From NCBI RefSeq assembly GCF_032362555.1, contig NC_083514.1:1473001-1537000 (forward strand): a stretch of 64,000 nt of DNA. The letters are read 5' to 3'. Below, one piece after another: positions 35,717 to 51,995 of the stretch. The DNA comes from Amyelois transitella. Lineage: Eukaryota > Arthropoda > Insecta > Lepidoptera > Pyralidae. The notes beneath the pieces were generated by a model that did no database searches, was not told the DNA's origin, and saw nothing but the letters and a program-made list of their open reading frames with translations. The position numbers were made by a program, and so were the translations under genes. The first letter of the stretch is position 1, and each line of letters begins with the position of its first letter.

Positions 35717-38700
35717 CTATATGTTATTAAAGTAATCTTCAATTAACTTCTTGCATTTATTGATTCCTCCCAAATCACCTGCTTTACCTTGGAATTTCCC
35801 ATTTTTGAATGCACCTTTACCTTTTAGCAGTTCCGTAATTCTGAAAGAGAAAAATAATTATTAGTTACACTTAAAGACATTTGGGTTTAAGTTTATTTAA
35901 TTTATATTTAGTTATATACAATTCTTTATTAATAGTGGGGCTTTTGTTAAGTAAGCCGTGTTGTTCCCGGCACTTTAGAAGAGGACCACTCCGTCCACCC
36001 ATGGTTGTCGTTAAAGGCGACTAAGGAAAAAGCTAAACTTGGGATTCCTCTTGTAGGCGATGAGCTAGCAACCTGTTCCTATTTGAATTTCAATTACATC
36101 ATTACTCCATACATCAGAATGTGGCCTTTCCAGTCTTTCCAAGACTGTTGGCTCCGTCTTACCCGCAAAGGATTAATAAACGGTGATTATATACACAGTA
36201 GTAGGTAGTCTCTGCCTACCCCTCCGGGAAAGAGGCCTAATTTTATGTATGTATGTATATACACACATAAATAGTTCATCAAATTACTCACTGTTGTCCT
36301 AAAACATTGCAATGTTCCTCCGGCCCCTGAATTATAATCTGCCCTTCTTTTGATTTGTCCGGATCTTCCGAAGCCAAAAACATGAACAAACCCTCTTTTT
36401 CCAGACCTTTACATATCGCTCTGTTGAACTCCGGAGTGGCCTCTTTTTTAAACATGAATACATATTTTGGTTTAGGATCAGTGGCCTTTATCCTGTCTAT
36501 CTCGAATTGTGCCAAGTCGGAGAGGACATTTTGTAGGTTTTTGTTGGTAACTTTCAGGTTCTTTTGTAGTTTTGTAACAAGTTCCTCGTGTTTGTTTGGT
36601 TCGTTTCTGTAAATATATTAAAGAAACCTTAAATGTTCATTTTTGTATTACATCATCAAATTGTCGTCTAAACATATTATGAACAACCCGCTTCTTCTAT
36701 ATATGCGCTTTGGAAGCGGTAGTAGTTATAATTAGATTTAAGTGATGTGACGTCAGTAAGTGATACCTTTTATCCAATATTGAAAATAAATCTATTCTAT
36801 TCTATTCTATAAAATTGTAAGGAATGTCATGAATGTGTGTACATGCATAAGAGATATCAAATTTTAACAATTTATTAATTAAACAGAATTTTTGTTTATA
36901 CCTGATCTCTACCTCTGTAAGTTGGTTTATGCATCACGCAACAATTACTATACTAAATGAATGGTGAAGTCTTAAAAAAAATTGTATATGTCAGTACTCA
37001 CAAAAGACAGTCGCAAGTATTTACAAAAGTTACTGCATACATACATACATATGGTCAAGTCTATATCCCTTGCCATATCTATCTGGTTCTCAACCAACAA
37101 TCTTCTTTTAAATGCTAATAAGACCCAATGCATTAAATTTACCCTTCCAAACGTAAGGCAGGCCAATACTGACATAATACTGGAAGGCCAGAAATTAGAA
37201 TTTGTTGAAAATACAAAGTTTTTAGGAATTATAATTGATGCAAAGCTACAGTGGGGTGCTCATATTTCTAAACTATCCAATAGACTTAGCTCTGCCGCTT
37301 ATGCTGTTAGGAGGATCCGACAATTGATAGATGTAGCTACAGCTAGGCTTGTTTATTTCAGCTATTTTCATAGCTTGTTATCTTATGGTTTACTTTTATG
37401 GGGTAGCGCGGCTGATATACAAACTATTTTTATAATTCAGAAAAGGGCCGTTCGCGCAATTTACGGCTTAGGACCAAGAGACTCGTTAAGACAACTCTTT
37501 AAGAAAATAAACATACCTACAGTAGCGTCCCAGTACATTTTTGATCTTATAATGTATGTTAGGAAAAATACCTCTTTTTTTCAAAAAGTTAGTGCCACAA
37601 CTGATAGAAATTTACGTAATAAACATAAATTAGTCATGCCGTTTCATAGGCTTAGCAAAGTCAGTAAATCATTTATGGGGAACTGTATACGATTTTATAA
37701 TAGGTTGCCGGAGTCTGTTCTTGATATGCCCTACCGAAAATTCAAAGAGTATGTAAAGAAAGTACTTTGTGAGAAGGCTTATTATAGGACTGATGATTAC
37801 CTTAATGATAAAAACATCTGGCTCGAGCTTGGCACAGGAACCTCGTAATTAATTGTAGTTTAATTTGAACTTAAATCAAAATTTCAGTACACTCTGTACA
37901 TAAATCTTTTTAAAATTGGCAATCCATAAAATATATATATATATATATATATTTTTCTTTTTTCAATATTAAATCTCATAAATATATAAATCTCCCGTGA
38001 ACAATGTATTCTCCCGTCCACATTATATTCTAAGTATAATTTAATATTGTGAAGTTGACGTTGTTAAAGAAAATGCTGCAGTGCAGTTTGTTACCGCTTC
38101 TTCTGCACTGACGCCTTGGAAGCGGCAGTAAACTTAGTTTTTAAGTAATATATTTGACGTCAACCAAGTTGTTAAACCATACGACAATTATTAAGCGATA
38201 TAATAATATCCTATAATAATGAATAAAAAATTTTGAATTTTTTTTTTTTGAATTTTGATTTTGAATTTGAATTTTTTGCGGGGTAGACAGAGCCAACAGT
38301 CTTGAAAAGACTGAATGGCCACATTCAGCTATTTGGCTTAATGATATAATTGAGATTCAAATAGTGATGGATCGCTAGCCCATCGCCTCAAAAAGAATCC
38401 CAAGTTTGTAAGCCTATCCCTTAGTCGCCTTTTACGACATCCATGGGAAAAAGTTACTGCATGCGCACATATTGTGCAAAAAAAAAAAAGCAATTACTTG
38501 AGTAGTCCAGTCAATGCTTTCTCCCTGTCTAGCATTCTCTGGAACAATCTCGTGACCCTGTTACCCACCACAAACTTCAAATTCGTCTTTCCCTTCTTGC
38601 CCGGCTCTGTACCGAGCAATTTTATCATTTGCAGTTGACTGAAATGTAAAATACATATTCTTAATACACATTAATGTAACGTGTGTCTGTTTAGTTTTCA

Positions 38701-41700
38701 CTGGACAGATGGTTCATACATACATACATATAGTCACGTCTATATCCTTTACGGGGTAGACAGAGCCATGGAATTTAGGTCCAAATAGTGACAAGTTGCT
38801 AGCCCTTCGCCTAAAAAAAAGGATCGCAATTTTATAAGCCTATCCCTTAGCCGCCTTTTACGTCATCCATGGGAAAGAGATGGTGTGGTCCTATTCTTTT
38901 TTGTATTGGTGCCGGGAACCACACGGGATTTTTTTGTACAAAGGCAGTACACATATTCAATCAACAAAGACGTGAAATTACCTTGTTTCCCCGAAAAAAC
39001 GCAACGTTAAATCAACTGGCGCCATTAGGTACTACGTATTAATAGGTTACTAGTGTAGATCTGACATCATTTGTAATGTGGGCAGGGAGGAAACCTGCAC
39101 ATTCAGGCTATTGAATGTGTAACCATTAGGCAAAGGTTACGAAAGTCATAGTTGCTTCATGTGAAAACCTGACTCACTCAATCCAGAATCATCGTGAAAG
39201 CGCGCCTCTTTGGGTCACCATGATCCTAGATTATGTGAGTATGTACTTCTCTCCAGTGATGTGACCACGTAATCGGTACTAACTCCAGGAAAAAAAACAA
39301 GTGGCCAAAGTTACATACATAAATCACGCCTCTTTCCCAGAGGGATAGGCAGAGACTACATCTTTCCACTTGCCACGATCTCTGCATACTTCCTTCGCTT
39401 CATCCACATTCATAACTCTCTTCATGCACGCTCGGCGGTTTCGGGTACTCTTGACCTGGCCCTATGCCAGGACGTACTTAATTTGATCAAAGTTGCTGAT
39501 AACAATTGTAATTTCGATACTATGACCATACCAAAATTTGTGTATTGACTACAAATGAGTTGTGAAACACCTTACCTACCTGAGGTTGGAGACGTGAGTG
39601 CCGCAACACATGTTCTCGTCAATGTCTCCGATACAAATTATTCTTATGGTGGCCATGCAGTCCTTTGGTAAACCTCTTGTGTGGGCCTTAAAGAGGAAAG
39701 AAAGATTTTGAATGAGAAAAAAAAAATACTTATATCGTCTTGTAATTAAAACTAAACTTTGAAACTTTAAAAACATAACTGTTCAAAAATATCATTTTTA
39801 ATTATTTGAATCAGATGACAGGGTAATAAGGCCATGGAGAATAGACAAAAGTTTTTGTGTTTTTTTATTATCTGAAGAAGACGATATCAAAAATCTATTT
39901 TTAAACACACCTACCTCATTCAAATCTGGATTGTCAGCCTTGCAAAACTTAACAGTGACAGGTATGGCGTCTCGTATCAATGCATTGCATCGCTCTTCCA
40001 CTGCTAGCACTGTGTCATTGCTGACCTCAGTCGAAGACAACTCTACGTAACACTCGTCAGCTCCGAGCCACCAACTGGTTGTGGGTAAGTTGTACTCTTT
40101 TTCTAATATTGCTGAGAGAAGATGCTGGCCTGAAAATTTATAAATCATTTGTATTTATCGCATTCAATAATAGATCTTATAGGAAAGCAATAAAGAACTC
40201 AATCATTTTAGGTTAATGTTTTATATGATTAAAGTCTAGTTTTTTAATGAGCCGATATAAGTCATCTGATAGGTAAAATATAATACTGGCAAAAACAAAA
40301 GTTGGTACTAATAGCGAAAAAGTCACTACTACCATTGTCACTACTTTTGTTTTTGGCTGTATTAAATATCTTTACCTGCCTTTTGTAAAACTAACTCTTA
40401 CAACAAAAAATCAATTCCTAATACCTGAATGTTGTTGCATATGGTCCAGCCTCCTTTCCCAGTTAATTCTCATATTGACTGTAGCCCCAACTTCTAAAGG
40501 TTCCGTTGTGAAATGTAAAGCTTCATCTCCTTTGCGGAGAACTTGCACCACTTCTTTGCCATCGAGCCAACCAATGTCATGAGGCTGGAATGGGATAAAT
40601 CTATGATTTAGTACTGTTCAGTTTAAATGTGGAGTTAAATAAACGTTGGTTCAATGCTGGTGTGATAGAGAAGAGAAAAACATAGTTCGCGCCATCTGCT
40701 TCTTTTCCCGTGCAGATGGTAAAAATCAATCATGGGAAAGTGCTCTTAAACTTGGGATTCTTTTAGGCAATGACCTAGCAACCTGTAACTTTTTGAATCT
40801 TAATTAAAACATTAAGCCGTACAGCTGATTGTGGGCTGAAATGAATACATAAATGTATTTTTGGTGCTCTGGCAAGTAAGAATAGAATAGAATAGAATAG
40901 ATTTTTTTTCAAAATTGGATACAAGGTATCACTTATTGACGTCACATAACTTAAATCTAATTATAACTACTACCGCTTCCAAAGCGCATGTGTAGAAGAA
41001 GCGGCAGAACAAACTACACTGCAGCATTTTCATAGGACGTCAATTTACAACTATAGATCTCTTAAATCTAAATCGTGGACGAATGCACATTGTCTACATT
41101 AAAAAACATGTCTGAATGTAGAACTGATTATGTCAATACGAATATTTCGTCAAATAAAATAAATATAAAATAATATATGTACATACTGTACAAATTATGT
41201 CAAGATCATGTCAAAAATACACAAGCATTTAAGAGGCCATTATGTCCAGCTCGGGCCACACATGTTTATCATTAATATAATCATCCGTGCTGTAATAGGC
41301 TTCCCTACAAAGCTCAACTTTAATATACTTTTTGAATTTTCTATCATTCATTTCAAGAACAATTTTTGGTAATTTATAAGGGATGAGAATGTATGTACGA
41401 ATTTTTATGTTTCACTGGCTGAGCTAAGATCACTGATAGAATGCTGTTATGGTCATCTTGTGTAAATATTATAATGAAAATTTAATAAGATATAATGTTT
41501 CTGCAATTTTTTTAAGAATTCGAATAAAATTAAAATGAAGATATTTATTTTGTAATGCATGAGTAAATAAAATTTTATTCTCTTACCTGGCCACCTCCGG
41601 CAGGGAATAATATAGTGTTCTCTAAGGTAACCTGGTATCCTTCAAATTTGGAGGTCTTGCCGTATTCCACTATAGGCTCCGTTGTCTGCTCGCATTTCAA

Positions 41701-41840
41701 AACTTTGGAAGTGAACTAAAATTAAAAGCATATTATTATTGATTCATATGTATAAAATTCATAACAATCGGCTAAAAATACTAGAGAATTTATTAACTCA
41801 CTTCTGTAAGAAAACTGTCTTCCTGGCATTTGAATACCAT
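35717..41840 (-). CDS. Aarsd1: Alanyl-tRNA editing protein AARSD1
   Basis: Eight exons in transcript order: 41802-41840, 41587-41715, 40425-40584, 39915-40129, 39580-39686, 38498-38638, 36292-36606, 35717-35840 (TAG 35717-35719). Total 1230 nt, 409 residues, all phases consistent. Human AARSD1 is about 412. Known role: hydrolyses Ser-tRNA(Ala) in trans. The zinc site is intact: HMQQHSGQH spans the exon 3/4 joint and CCGTH is in exon 5. PAGGGQ in exon 2 and the C-terminal GKGAFKNGKFQGKA block are also family features. The start is MVFKCQEDSFLTE, close to the usual FxCQxDSY opening. The intron between exons 6 and 7 carries the nested LINE/SINE at 37-38.5 kb. Confidence 0.95.
35945..36190 (+). 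repeat. SINE-A copy, near full length
   Basis: Head gccgtgttgttcccggcac, internal gttgtcgttaaaggcgacta, tail ttacccgcaaaggattaat. Confidence 0.75.
36198..36258 (+). repeat. LINE-B extreme 3' tail
   Basis: About 60 bp: gtagtctctgcctacccctc, gggaaagaggcctaatttta, then tgtatgtatgtat. Confidence 0.7.
36675..36815 (+). repeat. LINE-C subfamily 2 fragment with TATTC tail
   Basis: Has cttctatatatgcgctttgg and gacgtcagtaagtgatacc, and ends (ctatt)n. Truncated at its 5' side. Confidence 0.72.
37074..38276 (+). mobile_element. LINE-C: 5'-truncated non-LTR retrotransposon
   Basis: Begins abruptly within reverse-transcriptase coding sequence and has a 3' UTR (about 37849-38276). That UTR contains the CTGCAGTGCAGTTTGTTACC signature found at least ten times in this window, and it ends in A/T-rich ttgaatttt repeats. 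It is inserted in a reverse SINE-A, whose sequence resumes at 38275-38277. Only TTGC is repeated at the two junctions. Confidence 0.88.
37075..37848 (+). pseudogene. LINE-C reverse transcriptase, C-terminal part
   Basis: About 257 residues of LINE sequence in one open frame. Upstream residues in that frame come from the SINE and flank. It starts after the catalytic YxDD region. FLGIIIDAKLQWGAHI and YFHSLLSYGLLLWGSA are the post-catalytic thumb motifs of jockey/CR1-type elements, followed by a Lys/Arg-rich C-terminus. No endonuclease or catalytic RT motifs are present, so this is a dead 5'-truncated copy even though the remaining frame has no stop. Confidence 0.85.
38722..38932 (-). repeat. 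SINE-A copy with internal deletion
   Basis: Reverse copy from catacatacatatagtcacg to gccgggaaccacacggg. About 50 bp are missing after gacagagccat. Confidence 0.78.
39060..39240 (-). repeat. Dispersed repeat I
   Basis: Reverse copy: gaggaaacctgcacattcag, gcaaaggttacg, catgatcctagattatgtga. Confidence 0.6.
39318..39492 (-). repeat. LINE-B 3' tail fragment
   Basis: Reverse copy from acataaatcacgcctctttc to ccaggacgtacttaatttga. Well conserved. Confidence 0.8.
40880..41100 (-). repeat. LINE-C subfamily 2 fragment with GAATA tail
   Basis: Reverse copy: (gaata)n, then caaaattggatacaaggtat, gtgtagaagaagcggcagaa and cgtggacgaatgcacattg. Reference for the unexpanded tail of this subfamily. Confidence 0.8.
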
Positions 41841-42417
41841 TTCGAAAATTTAATTTCTTAGTAGATAGTTGTATAGTAGTTGAATAGTTGTATTTACCAA
41901 TTCATGAGTAGGTAATACTTATTATACGTTAAACAAAAATAATACAGACACTATCGTTTTGGTTAGTTTGGTTTTTTTTAGGAAACCGGACAGATAATTA
42001 ACCTTGATTGACACTGACAGTGATAATTGACTTGCAGTTTTACTCATGTTGCCAGTCTTAAATGATATCATTTTCCCAAAATTTCGTCCAAATGTGATGG
42101 TTACCATTGTGCATATTTTTTTCAATAGAGATTACATCCAATATAACTAGCAGAAAAATAAATATTCATGAATGGTTCTCTATATTTGAAAACTTCTGTA
42201 GAGCTTGTTTCTCAATAAACCGATAAAAGTTTATCGCTTTAAGGTTAAAAATTAAAGCGGCGTTGTAGCGAAAACGGCTTGACTTTAGCCATGTCAAAAT
42301 TAATGTATCGAATCTCCTACAATTGCCTATTAATAAACTAGATCCTAACAATGTCGTACATGTCAAACCTTTTTGGTAGGTAAGTATGAAACGTTTAAAG
42401 AAAAACGAATACAGATT

Positions 42418-45621
<3,204 letters not shown>

Positions 45622-46695
45622 GTTTATCACTATTATACTTCATAGAACTAACACCACAAAGACACTGTTTCAGCTGTTTGAATTACAAAACTTACAATCT
45701 GACCCGACCCTGTGTGTATTTGCATAACATTATGATTAATTCTTGAGTTGTAATCAGACTGTTGGTAGGTTGGTAGAAAATCATTGTTGCTGAGTAATTA
45801 TTTATTATAAGGTCTGATAAAATCTGCCAGACAACTTTTGTAAACTTGTTTTACTATTATTTGTAGCCGATATAAGTTTAATTGTTTTATTATCTTCACA
45901 GAAATTTTACATTAAATTCATTGAAATCCGTTTACGCGCAAAATTATATCCTTTTATCAAGTCTCTTTTCAGATTTCTGACTCTGTCTTTCACGTGAGAA
46001 AGAATATAGACGTGAAATTATTTAAATGTAATTTCATCCAGTGTGAATAAATTTTTAGTTTTCATAAAAACATACGATTATCAACAGTTGATTGTAAATA
46101 ATTTGTTTGTTATATTTATGATATTATATGTATGGATAAGAATTATAATTATCTTATCTCAATTTAACCTCCACATTAACTGTTACCAGTTTTGTTGTCA
46201 TGTGTAGAGGTAGTTGTAGATATTTAGTGTGAACACATTTATGCTAATTATTCACTCATCGATACCTATTGGTTTTTCATGTCATTGTCCTACAGTTATA
46301 CAATCATCAATGTTTGTTTATTTAATCCAGGTCACGATCTTGGCGTGAGCAAAGCGGAATATTATTTTTAGAAGTCTTTACAAAAAGTATTTCTAAAAAA
46401 ATCTTTGATTAATAAATAACTTCATAGATTGTATAAATGGGTTTCACTTGCTCGGGGATTGCGGAACCGGATAGAAATGCCGTGTGGGGAACCACACGGT
46501 ATTTGGCACAAATATAAAAAATAATAATAAATAGGAGGCTTATAAACTTGGGATTCTCCTTATAGGTGATAAGCTATTACTATTTGTATATCATTAAGCC
46601 TAACAGCTGAACGTGGCCTGTCAGCCTTTCAAGACTGCTGGCTCTGTCTATCCCGAAAAGGATATAGACGTCATTATATAAATGAATATTCGGTG

Positions 46696-46947
46696 CCGTG
46701 TGGTTCCCGGCACCAATACAAAAAAGAATAGGACCACTCCATCTCTCTCCCATGGATGTCATAAAAGGCGACTAAGGGATAGGCTTACAAACTTGTAATT
46801 CTTTTTTAGGCGATGGGCTAACAACCTGTCACTATTTGAATCTCAATTCTATCTTAAAGCCAAATAGCTGAACGTGGCCTATTAGTCTTTACAAGATAGT
46901 TGGCTCTGTCTACCCCGCAAGGGATAAAGTCGTGATTATGTGTATGT
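46696..46947 (+). mobile_element. Full-length SINE-A with 8-bp target-site duplication
   Basis: Head ccgtgtggttcccggcacc to tail gattatgtgtatgta, flanked by AATATTCG at 46685-46692 and 46948-46955. A second, diverged forward copy precedes it at 46543-46690. Confidence 0.82.
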
Positions 46948-47004
46948 AATATTCGTATTGAAATCATAAGTTTTATATTCATTTATATTTTTTAATATAG
47001 AGAA

Positions 47005-47182
47005 TAAGCATTCGTCCACGATTTAAATTTAAGAGATCTTTATTTGTAAATTGACGTCCGTTTGAAAATGCTGCAGTGTAGTTTGTTCTCGTACACATGC
47101 TTTGGAAGCGGTAGCGCGCAATAAGCGATTGATACCTACCTTGTATCCAATTTTGAAAATAAATCTTTTCTATTCTGTTTTA
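47005..47182 (+). repeat. LINE-C subfamily 2 fragment
   Basis: Has ttcgtccacgatttaaattt, gctgcagtgtagtttgttct and a short ttttctattctg tail. Confidence 0.75.
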
Positions 47183-48271
47183 ATGAATGAATTTAAAGGA
47201 GTTATTCGAAAGTAATCTCACAAAGGTAAGTACTAAATTTTGCTCAAACTTTTTATTGAAATCTATTTAGTATGTTTTAATTCATTGCTTAAATTAGAGC
47301 GAGAGGAGGATTAATACATTTAACTTCTTAAGAATTTCAAGAGGCAGAGACCTGTTGTGGGCTACGATCCAACGATACCTACATGTAATGATATATTTTT
47401 CAAAAATAAATATTTTCTTCCTCAATAACTGAAGTATTAGAAAATATTTGAGGAAGTAGGACAAAGCAAATTTAATTTTACTTGATCATACTTGTAGCAC
47501 AGAAGTGTAACAGTTTCTTGAAAACCTACATATTTCCTCAAATCTCCGAAAAATATAGCTGTGACATTGGAACGGGCACATGCATAAGGCGAAAAATGTA
47601 ATTTCGGCTACTAAAAACTGACATAGGCACTTAAAATAGAGCCATTTGCATCGACTCTTTCCGCGACTTTCACAGTTACGAAAAATATAGTTTATGATGT
47701 AATTTTATAATAACGATTACGGTTCATAAGTTTACCAACAATTCCTGCGTAATCGGAAAACTCGGGGTAAGTGTTATATCTGTAACTGGCAATATTTATG
47801 AATATTTCTCAGATAAAATGCTCTACAATAAAATTTCTTTGGAATATTTATATGAAAAAATATGGAGTATGTGGTGTTTGGTTTGAATTCGCTACAACGA
47901 ACAAGCTAAGAAAAAAAATATTTTAATATTTGAAAAATAAGACGTATTACTGTATGTACCTTTAAAAGGATACCTAGTATTTTGTAATAATTACTGTGAA
48001 ATTTACAATAATAATTCATTTTTTTATACTATTTACCGATAGTCGTTGTCGCATTTTACGATTTTGTTTCTTGACTGACGTTTCAAACATGCCACATCAC
48101 TAGTGACAAAATACTCCACGTCAATCGAGTTGGAGAGAAAATTGGCATTTTGCCTCGAGTTTTGTGCGGCGTCGAGCTGAATGTTATAGAAAAGTGAATG
48201 GCCTACAAACCACTCAGATAGTATCTGCTGTATTATCAAGTTAAATATTTAAATTTAATTTAGATATCAAT

Positions 48272-51200
48272 ATGAAGTTTTTATATTTGACATTCCTGGT
48301 GCTCCCGGCAGCTTTGCTGTGCTTGCAAGGTGAGAGTTTTGATTTCTTAAGATATTGCTTTTCTGAAGTACGTGGCAACATAGTTCATTTGATTTTTGAG
48401 AGAAAGTTGTGGTAAAAATATTTTCAGTCACCTTTATTTGCCCTAGGAATCAATTCTGAAGCTGTGACCTAGTTGCAACCTGTAACTTATAAAAAGCTTT
48501 TGTACACTTGCAGAGGTCTTCATGAATAGCTCATTCTATGCCTATGTCTCCTAACCGAGTTTTACCTATGCCTTGTCATTCTCATTAATATTTTTACCAA
48601 ATAAAATGAATTTAATTTTTGGCCAACTTTTTTGATCTTTGTGTCTAGCATATGGTCATTGAAAGTGAATTCTTCACTATTGCATATCTTTCTGAACTGC
48701 TTTACTTGTTTTACATATTTCACCACAGTTAAACCTTCATCAGACAGGTCAAGCCACAAACTATATCCTTCTGAAAGTAACACTAGTTAAAAACTTAGCT
48801 ATATTTACATACATATACATCTATATCCCTTGCAGGGTAGACAGAGCCAACAGTCTTGAAGAGACTGAAAGGGCATTTGTAGCTATATGGCTAAGTGATG
48901 GAATTGAGATTTAACTAAGGACAGGTTGCAAGCCTATAACCTACATGAAGAATTCCAAAAATCATTTATTTCTTTAAGACTTTTCCTTAGTCGCCTTTTG
49001 TGAAACCCATGGGAAAGAAAGGTTGGGCAATTCTAAAGTACTGGAACCACACCACACTAGTTATATTAAATTAAAAAAACTATATCCTCCATTATTTGCT
49101 GGCTGAAATATTAAGTTAATTAGAAAATTTAAATAATAAAAGTTAAAATAAAGATATTAAAAATTTTATTCTAAACTATATAACAAAATTGAATTTCAGG
49201 AAACACAATCTTCGCACGGGCAGAGGAAGACGAGCTTGACGATGTGGTAGACATTGAAGGCGAAGACAACCAGGTGGTTGGTGATGATATCAGTGATGAT
49301 GATGACTCTATCGTTAAGTCCTCGCAGGATATTGACACCACGATTCTGTTCACCAAGCCTGTGCCTAACTACGGAGATAATGCTTTTGGTGAGTGTCTTT
49401 TTTAAGTTTTAGCAGTTTTTTTTTATTCCATTTCTATATCACTACTGCTTGTTTACACCAGCAGCCCCTAGACTGTCATCTAAGTAAGGCTTACCTACCC
49501 TTCAAATCACCACCTTACCTAAACTCTGTTTCACTACTTTAGGAATCACTTTGTCTATTCATTTGCCTAGGCTCTGTCTAGGGTTATTATGTGACAGATT
49601 GCTAGCCCATCACCTTCTAGAAGATTCCAATGTTTATTAGCCTATTCTTTGGTCTCCTTTAACAACATCCATGGAAATGATACGAAGAGGTTCTATTCTA
49701 AAGTGCCGAAAACTACATAGCACAATCAATTATGCAATTTTTATGAACATTTTTCTAAAACTGTTTTTTTAAAGGAGGTTTTATTCATAATTGCAATAAA
49801 TTATGATGTGGTCACAATGAACCTTCTTTAGCTTGTTGAATAAAACATCCACTTACATCAGGAAATAGTTCCTATCATAGCGTAACTTTAGCATTCCTAT
49901 CATAAGTAATTACACAATAAGTAATTAGTTAACTACCTCATCTATGAATTTCTTCCTAAAAGCATATTGTTTATTATATCAGCAATTTTAATACAGTATT
50001 GAGCAAATTAACATATTTGAAAATGTAGGATTAAAATAAGATCTCTGGTCAAAACCTGGATAGCCTCTTTGAGAGATGAGTTCAGTAATTTTGGCAAAAT
50101 TTTACTGATCTTGTCACTCTCATTTTGAATCATCCTTTGGTTCAATCAGAAAAATTTACATATAATACAACAATCACTAATTTAAATTTGCAGATCTGCA
50201 AGCTGGTTACCCTGTGGAATTCCTCGTTGGTTTCATCAACAAAGGTTCCGAGGACTACATAGTGGAATCAATGGAGGCTTCTTTCCGTTACCCCATGGAT
50301 TACACTTACTACATTCAGAACTTCACCGCATTGCCTTACCACCGTGAAGTGAAGCCGAGACAGGAAGCCACCTTTGCATACTCATTCATTCCGAACGAAG
50401 CGTTTGCGGGCAGACCCTTTGGTTTGAATGTACAGTTGAACTACAGGGATGCCAGTGGAAACTTCTATCAGGTTAGTTTGCATATCTTCGCCTATCAAAA
50501 GTTAATAAAATTATGTAGTATTACCAGTCGAAACCACATTTATTGCTATAAAAACATTTTTTTTTATAGAACATTTGTCTTTTCTAACTAGTATGACTAC
50601 AATTTTTCTTTTATATTATAAGTAATTTGCATATTATTGTTATTTTTTGTCTTTTCCTACAAATATATATTAATCGTCACATATTTACTTTAATATTCTT
50701 TGTCGCCACGAGATTTTAAGTTTTACCAATTTGAACTTCTTGGTCACATTTGGTATAAAAACTAGAAGTTCAAAACAACTATATATCCATTTCTCCTGCA
50801 GGACGCCGTCTACAACCAAACAGTGAACATCGTAGAGGTGTCCGAAGGTCTCGACGGTGAGACGTTCTTCCTGTACGTGTTCCTCGGTGCCGCCTGCGTG
50901 CTGGCGCTGGTGCTTGGCCAGCAAGGTCTGTCGTCGCTGGCCCGCCGCAGGGCACCGAGGTCAGCGCCCAAACCGTTGGAGACTGGAACTGCAAACGGTG
51001 TGGACTACGATTGGCTGCCGAGAGAAGTCGTTAACCAACTCAGTATGTGTTATTTTAATTTTATACATTCGTATGGTCAACAGCCATTAAACATAGGATG
51101 AAAAAGAGAGAAAAAATATGCAATTTTAATTTGATTAAGCATGGTTAGAACATCGGCATTTCAAATTTTTATTAGACAGATTTAATATTAGATAGTTTTA

Positions 51201-51371
51201 TACATAACTACATTAAAATAAACTATCAGGCGGATAATTCTATTTAAAAAAACCAAAAACATTGACATATTTTATTCTTATATATTTTTTTTTTTTTCAG
51301 AAAAATCACCCAAGTCTCCTAAACAGTCACCACGCGCAAGAAAAGCCAAAAGATCAGCGGGCGACGATTAA
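48272..51371 (+). CDS. SSR1: Translocon-associated protein subunit alpha (TRAP-alpha, SSR1)
   Basis: Five exons: 48272-48329, 49200-49388, 50194-50471, 50802-51042 and 51301-51371 (TAA). Total 837 nt, 278 residues, in phase throughout. Exon 1 encodes a hydrophobic signal peptide ([19 protein letters not shown]). Next come a strongly acidic luminal stretch ([17 protein letters not shown]) and a beta-sandwich luminal domain with N-glycosylation sequons (NFT, NQT). A single membrane helix is [18 protein letters not shown], followed by a cytosolic Lys/Arg-rich tail ([16 protein letters not shown]). This is the standard TRAP-alpha layout. The protein sits in the ER translocon beside Sec61 and aids translocation of some secretory proteins. 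Confidence 0.95.
48813..49062 (-). repeat. SINE-A copy, diverged
   Basis: Reverse copy in SSR1 intron 1 from acatctatatcccttgcagg to ggaaccacaccacac. Confidence 0.7.
49550..49730 (-). repeat. SINE-A remnant
   Basis: Strongly diverged reverse piece in SSR1 intron 2 with gacagattgctagcccatca and ccatggaaatgatacgaaga. Confidence 0.5.
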
Positions 51372-51995
51372 TCTAGTGCTTCGTAGCATATTGTGAACAC
51401 CAAATGTTGCGCAAACTGCGATTGAGTGTGTGCGAAGCGACAAAAATAAGAATAGACCATCCCCTTGACCTCTGTAATGTACTCTAGACTTCATATAAGC
51501 GTTAGAAAAATTTACTCCTATTAGATATTTTGGCGCTAACATGTTGAATGTTATTTCTCTTACTTCTTCGAGAGCTCATTTAGAACATAATAAAATAAAA
51601 ACAAATAGGTAAATTCACACAAAATTTAAAACTTATTACGATTGCCATTTGCAAAAATTTGCATTTTACATTACCCAGTACACTCTGTAGAGGCGCTTCA
51701 AATGGCCAAAATTATGCTGTCATTATGTATAGACTATTTGGTCCAGCATACTTGTATTATTTACATCTGTGACCATTCCTCATCTCATAAACGAAATAGT
51801 TTGATAATTCTGCTAGCCTTATTTCGCAATAGATGTTCAATTTATGTTTAAGAAGGTCTATTGTTATTTTAGTCAGCGATGAACAGACTGTTCTAGAATA
51901 AGTGTGTGGTGAGAGTAAACTATGGAACAAACAGTGCTGAGAGCTTTGTAACAATGTGTGAAAGACATTAATTTAATAAACATGTTACATTTTTA
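51372..51995 (+). other. SSR1: SSR1 3' UTR with two polyadenylation signals
   Basis: AATAAA occurs at 51589-51594 and again at 51975-51980, so short and long 3' UTRs of roughly 0.24 and 0.62 kb are possible. Which is used cannot be told from sequence. Confidence 0.55.

Larger units (their letters stand above)
37025..38462 (-). mobile_element. SINE-A with 14-bp target-site duplication, split by LINE-C
   Basis: The SINE tail (37039-37073, ending in tatatcccttgc) and body (from about 38277, ggggtagacagagcc, to 38448) are separated by a 1.2-kb LINE. The pair is bracketed by AAAAGTTACTGCAT at 37025-37038 and 38449-38462. The SINE lacks its head (5' truncation at catgggaa). Coordinates include the duplications. 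Confidence 0.9.
45622..48271. other. Intergenic region between AGXT2 and SSR1
   Basis: No supported gene. It holds SINE-A copies at 46543-46690 and 46696-46947, a head-to-head SINE-head fusion at about 46478-46502 (ccgtgtgg joined to gaaccacacgg), and a LINE-C subfamily 2 piece at 47005-47182. The rest is AT-rich. Confidence 0.6.

Noticed and set aside
36982-37074. ATG of the 288-codon frame as a protein start
   Set aside because: The first 31 codons come from intron flank and the reverse SINE tail; the RT-like part begins at the insertion joint.
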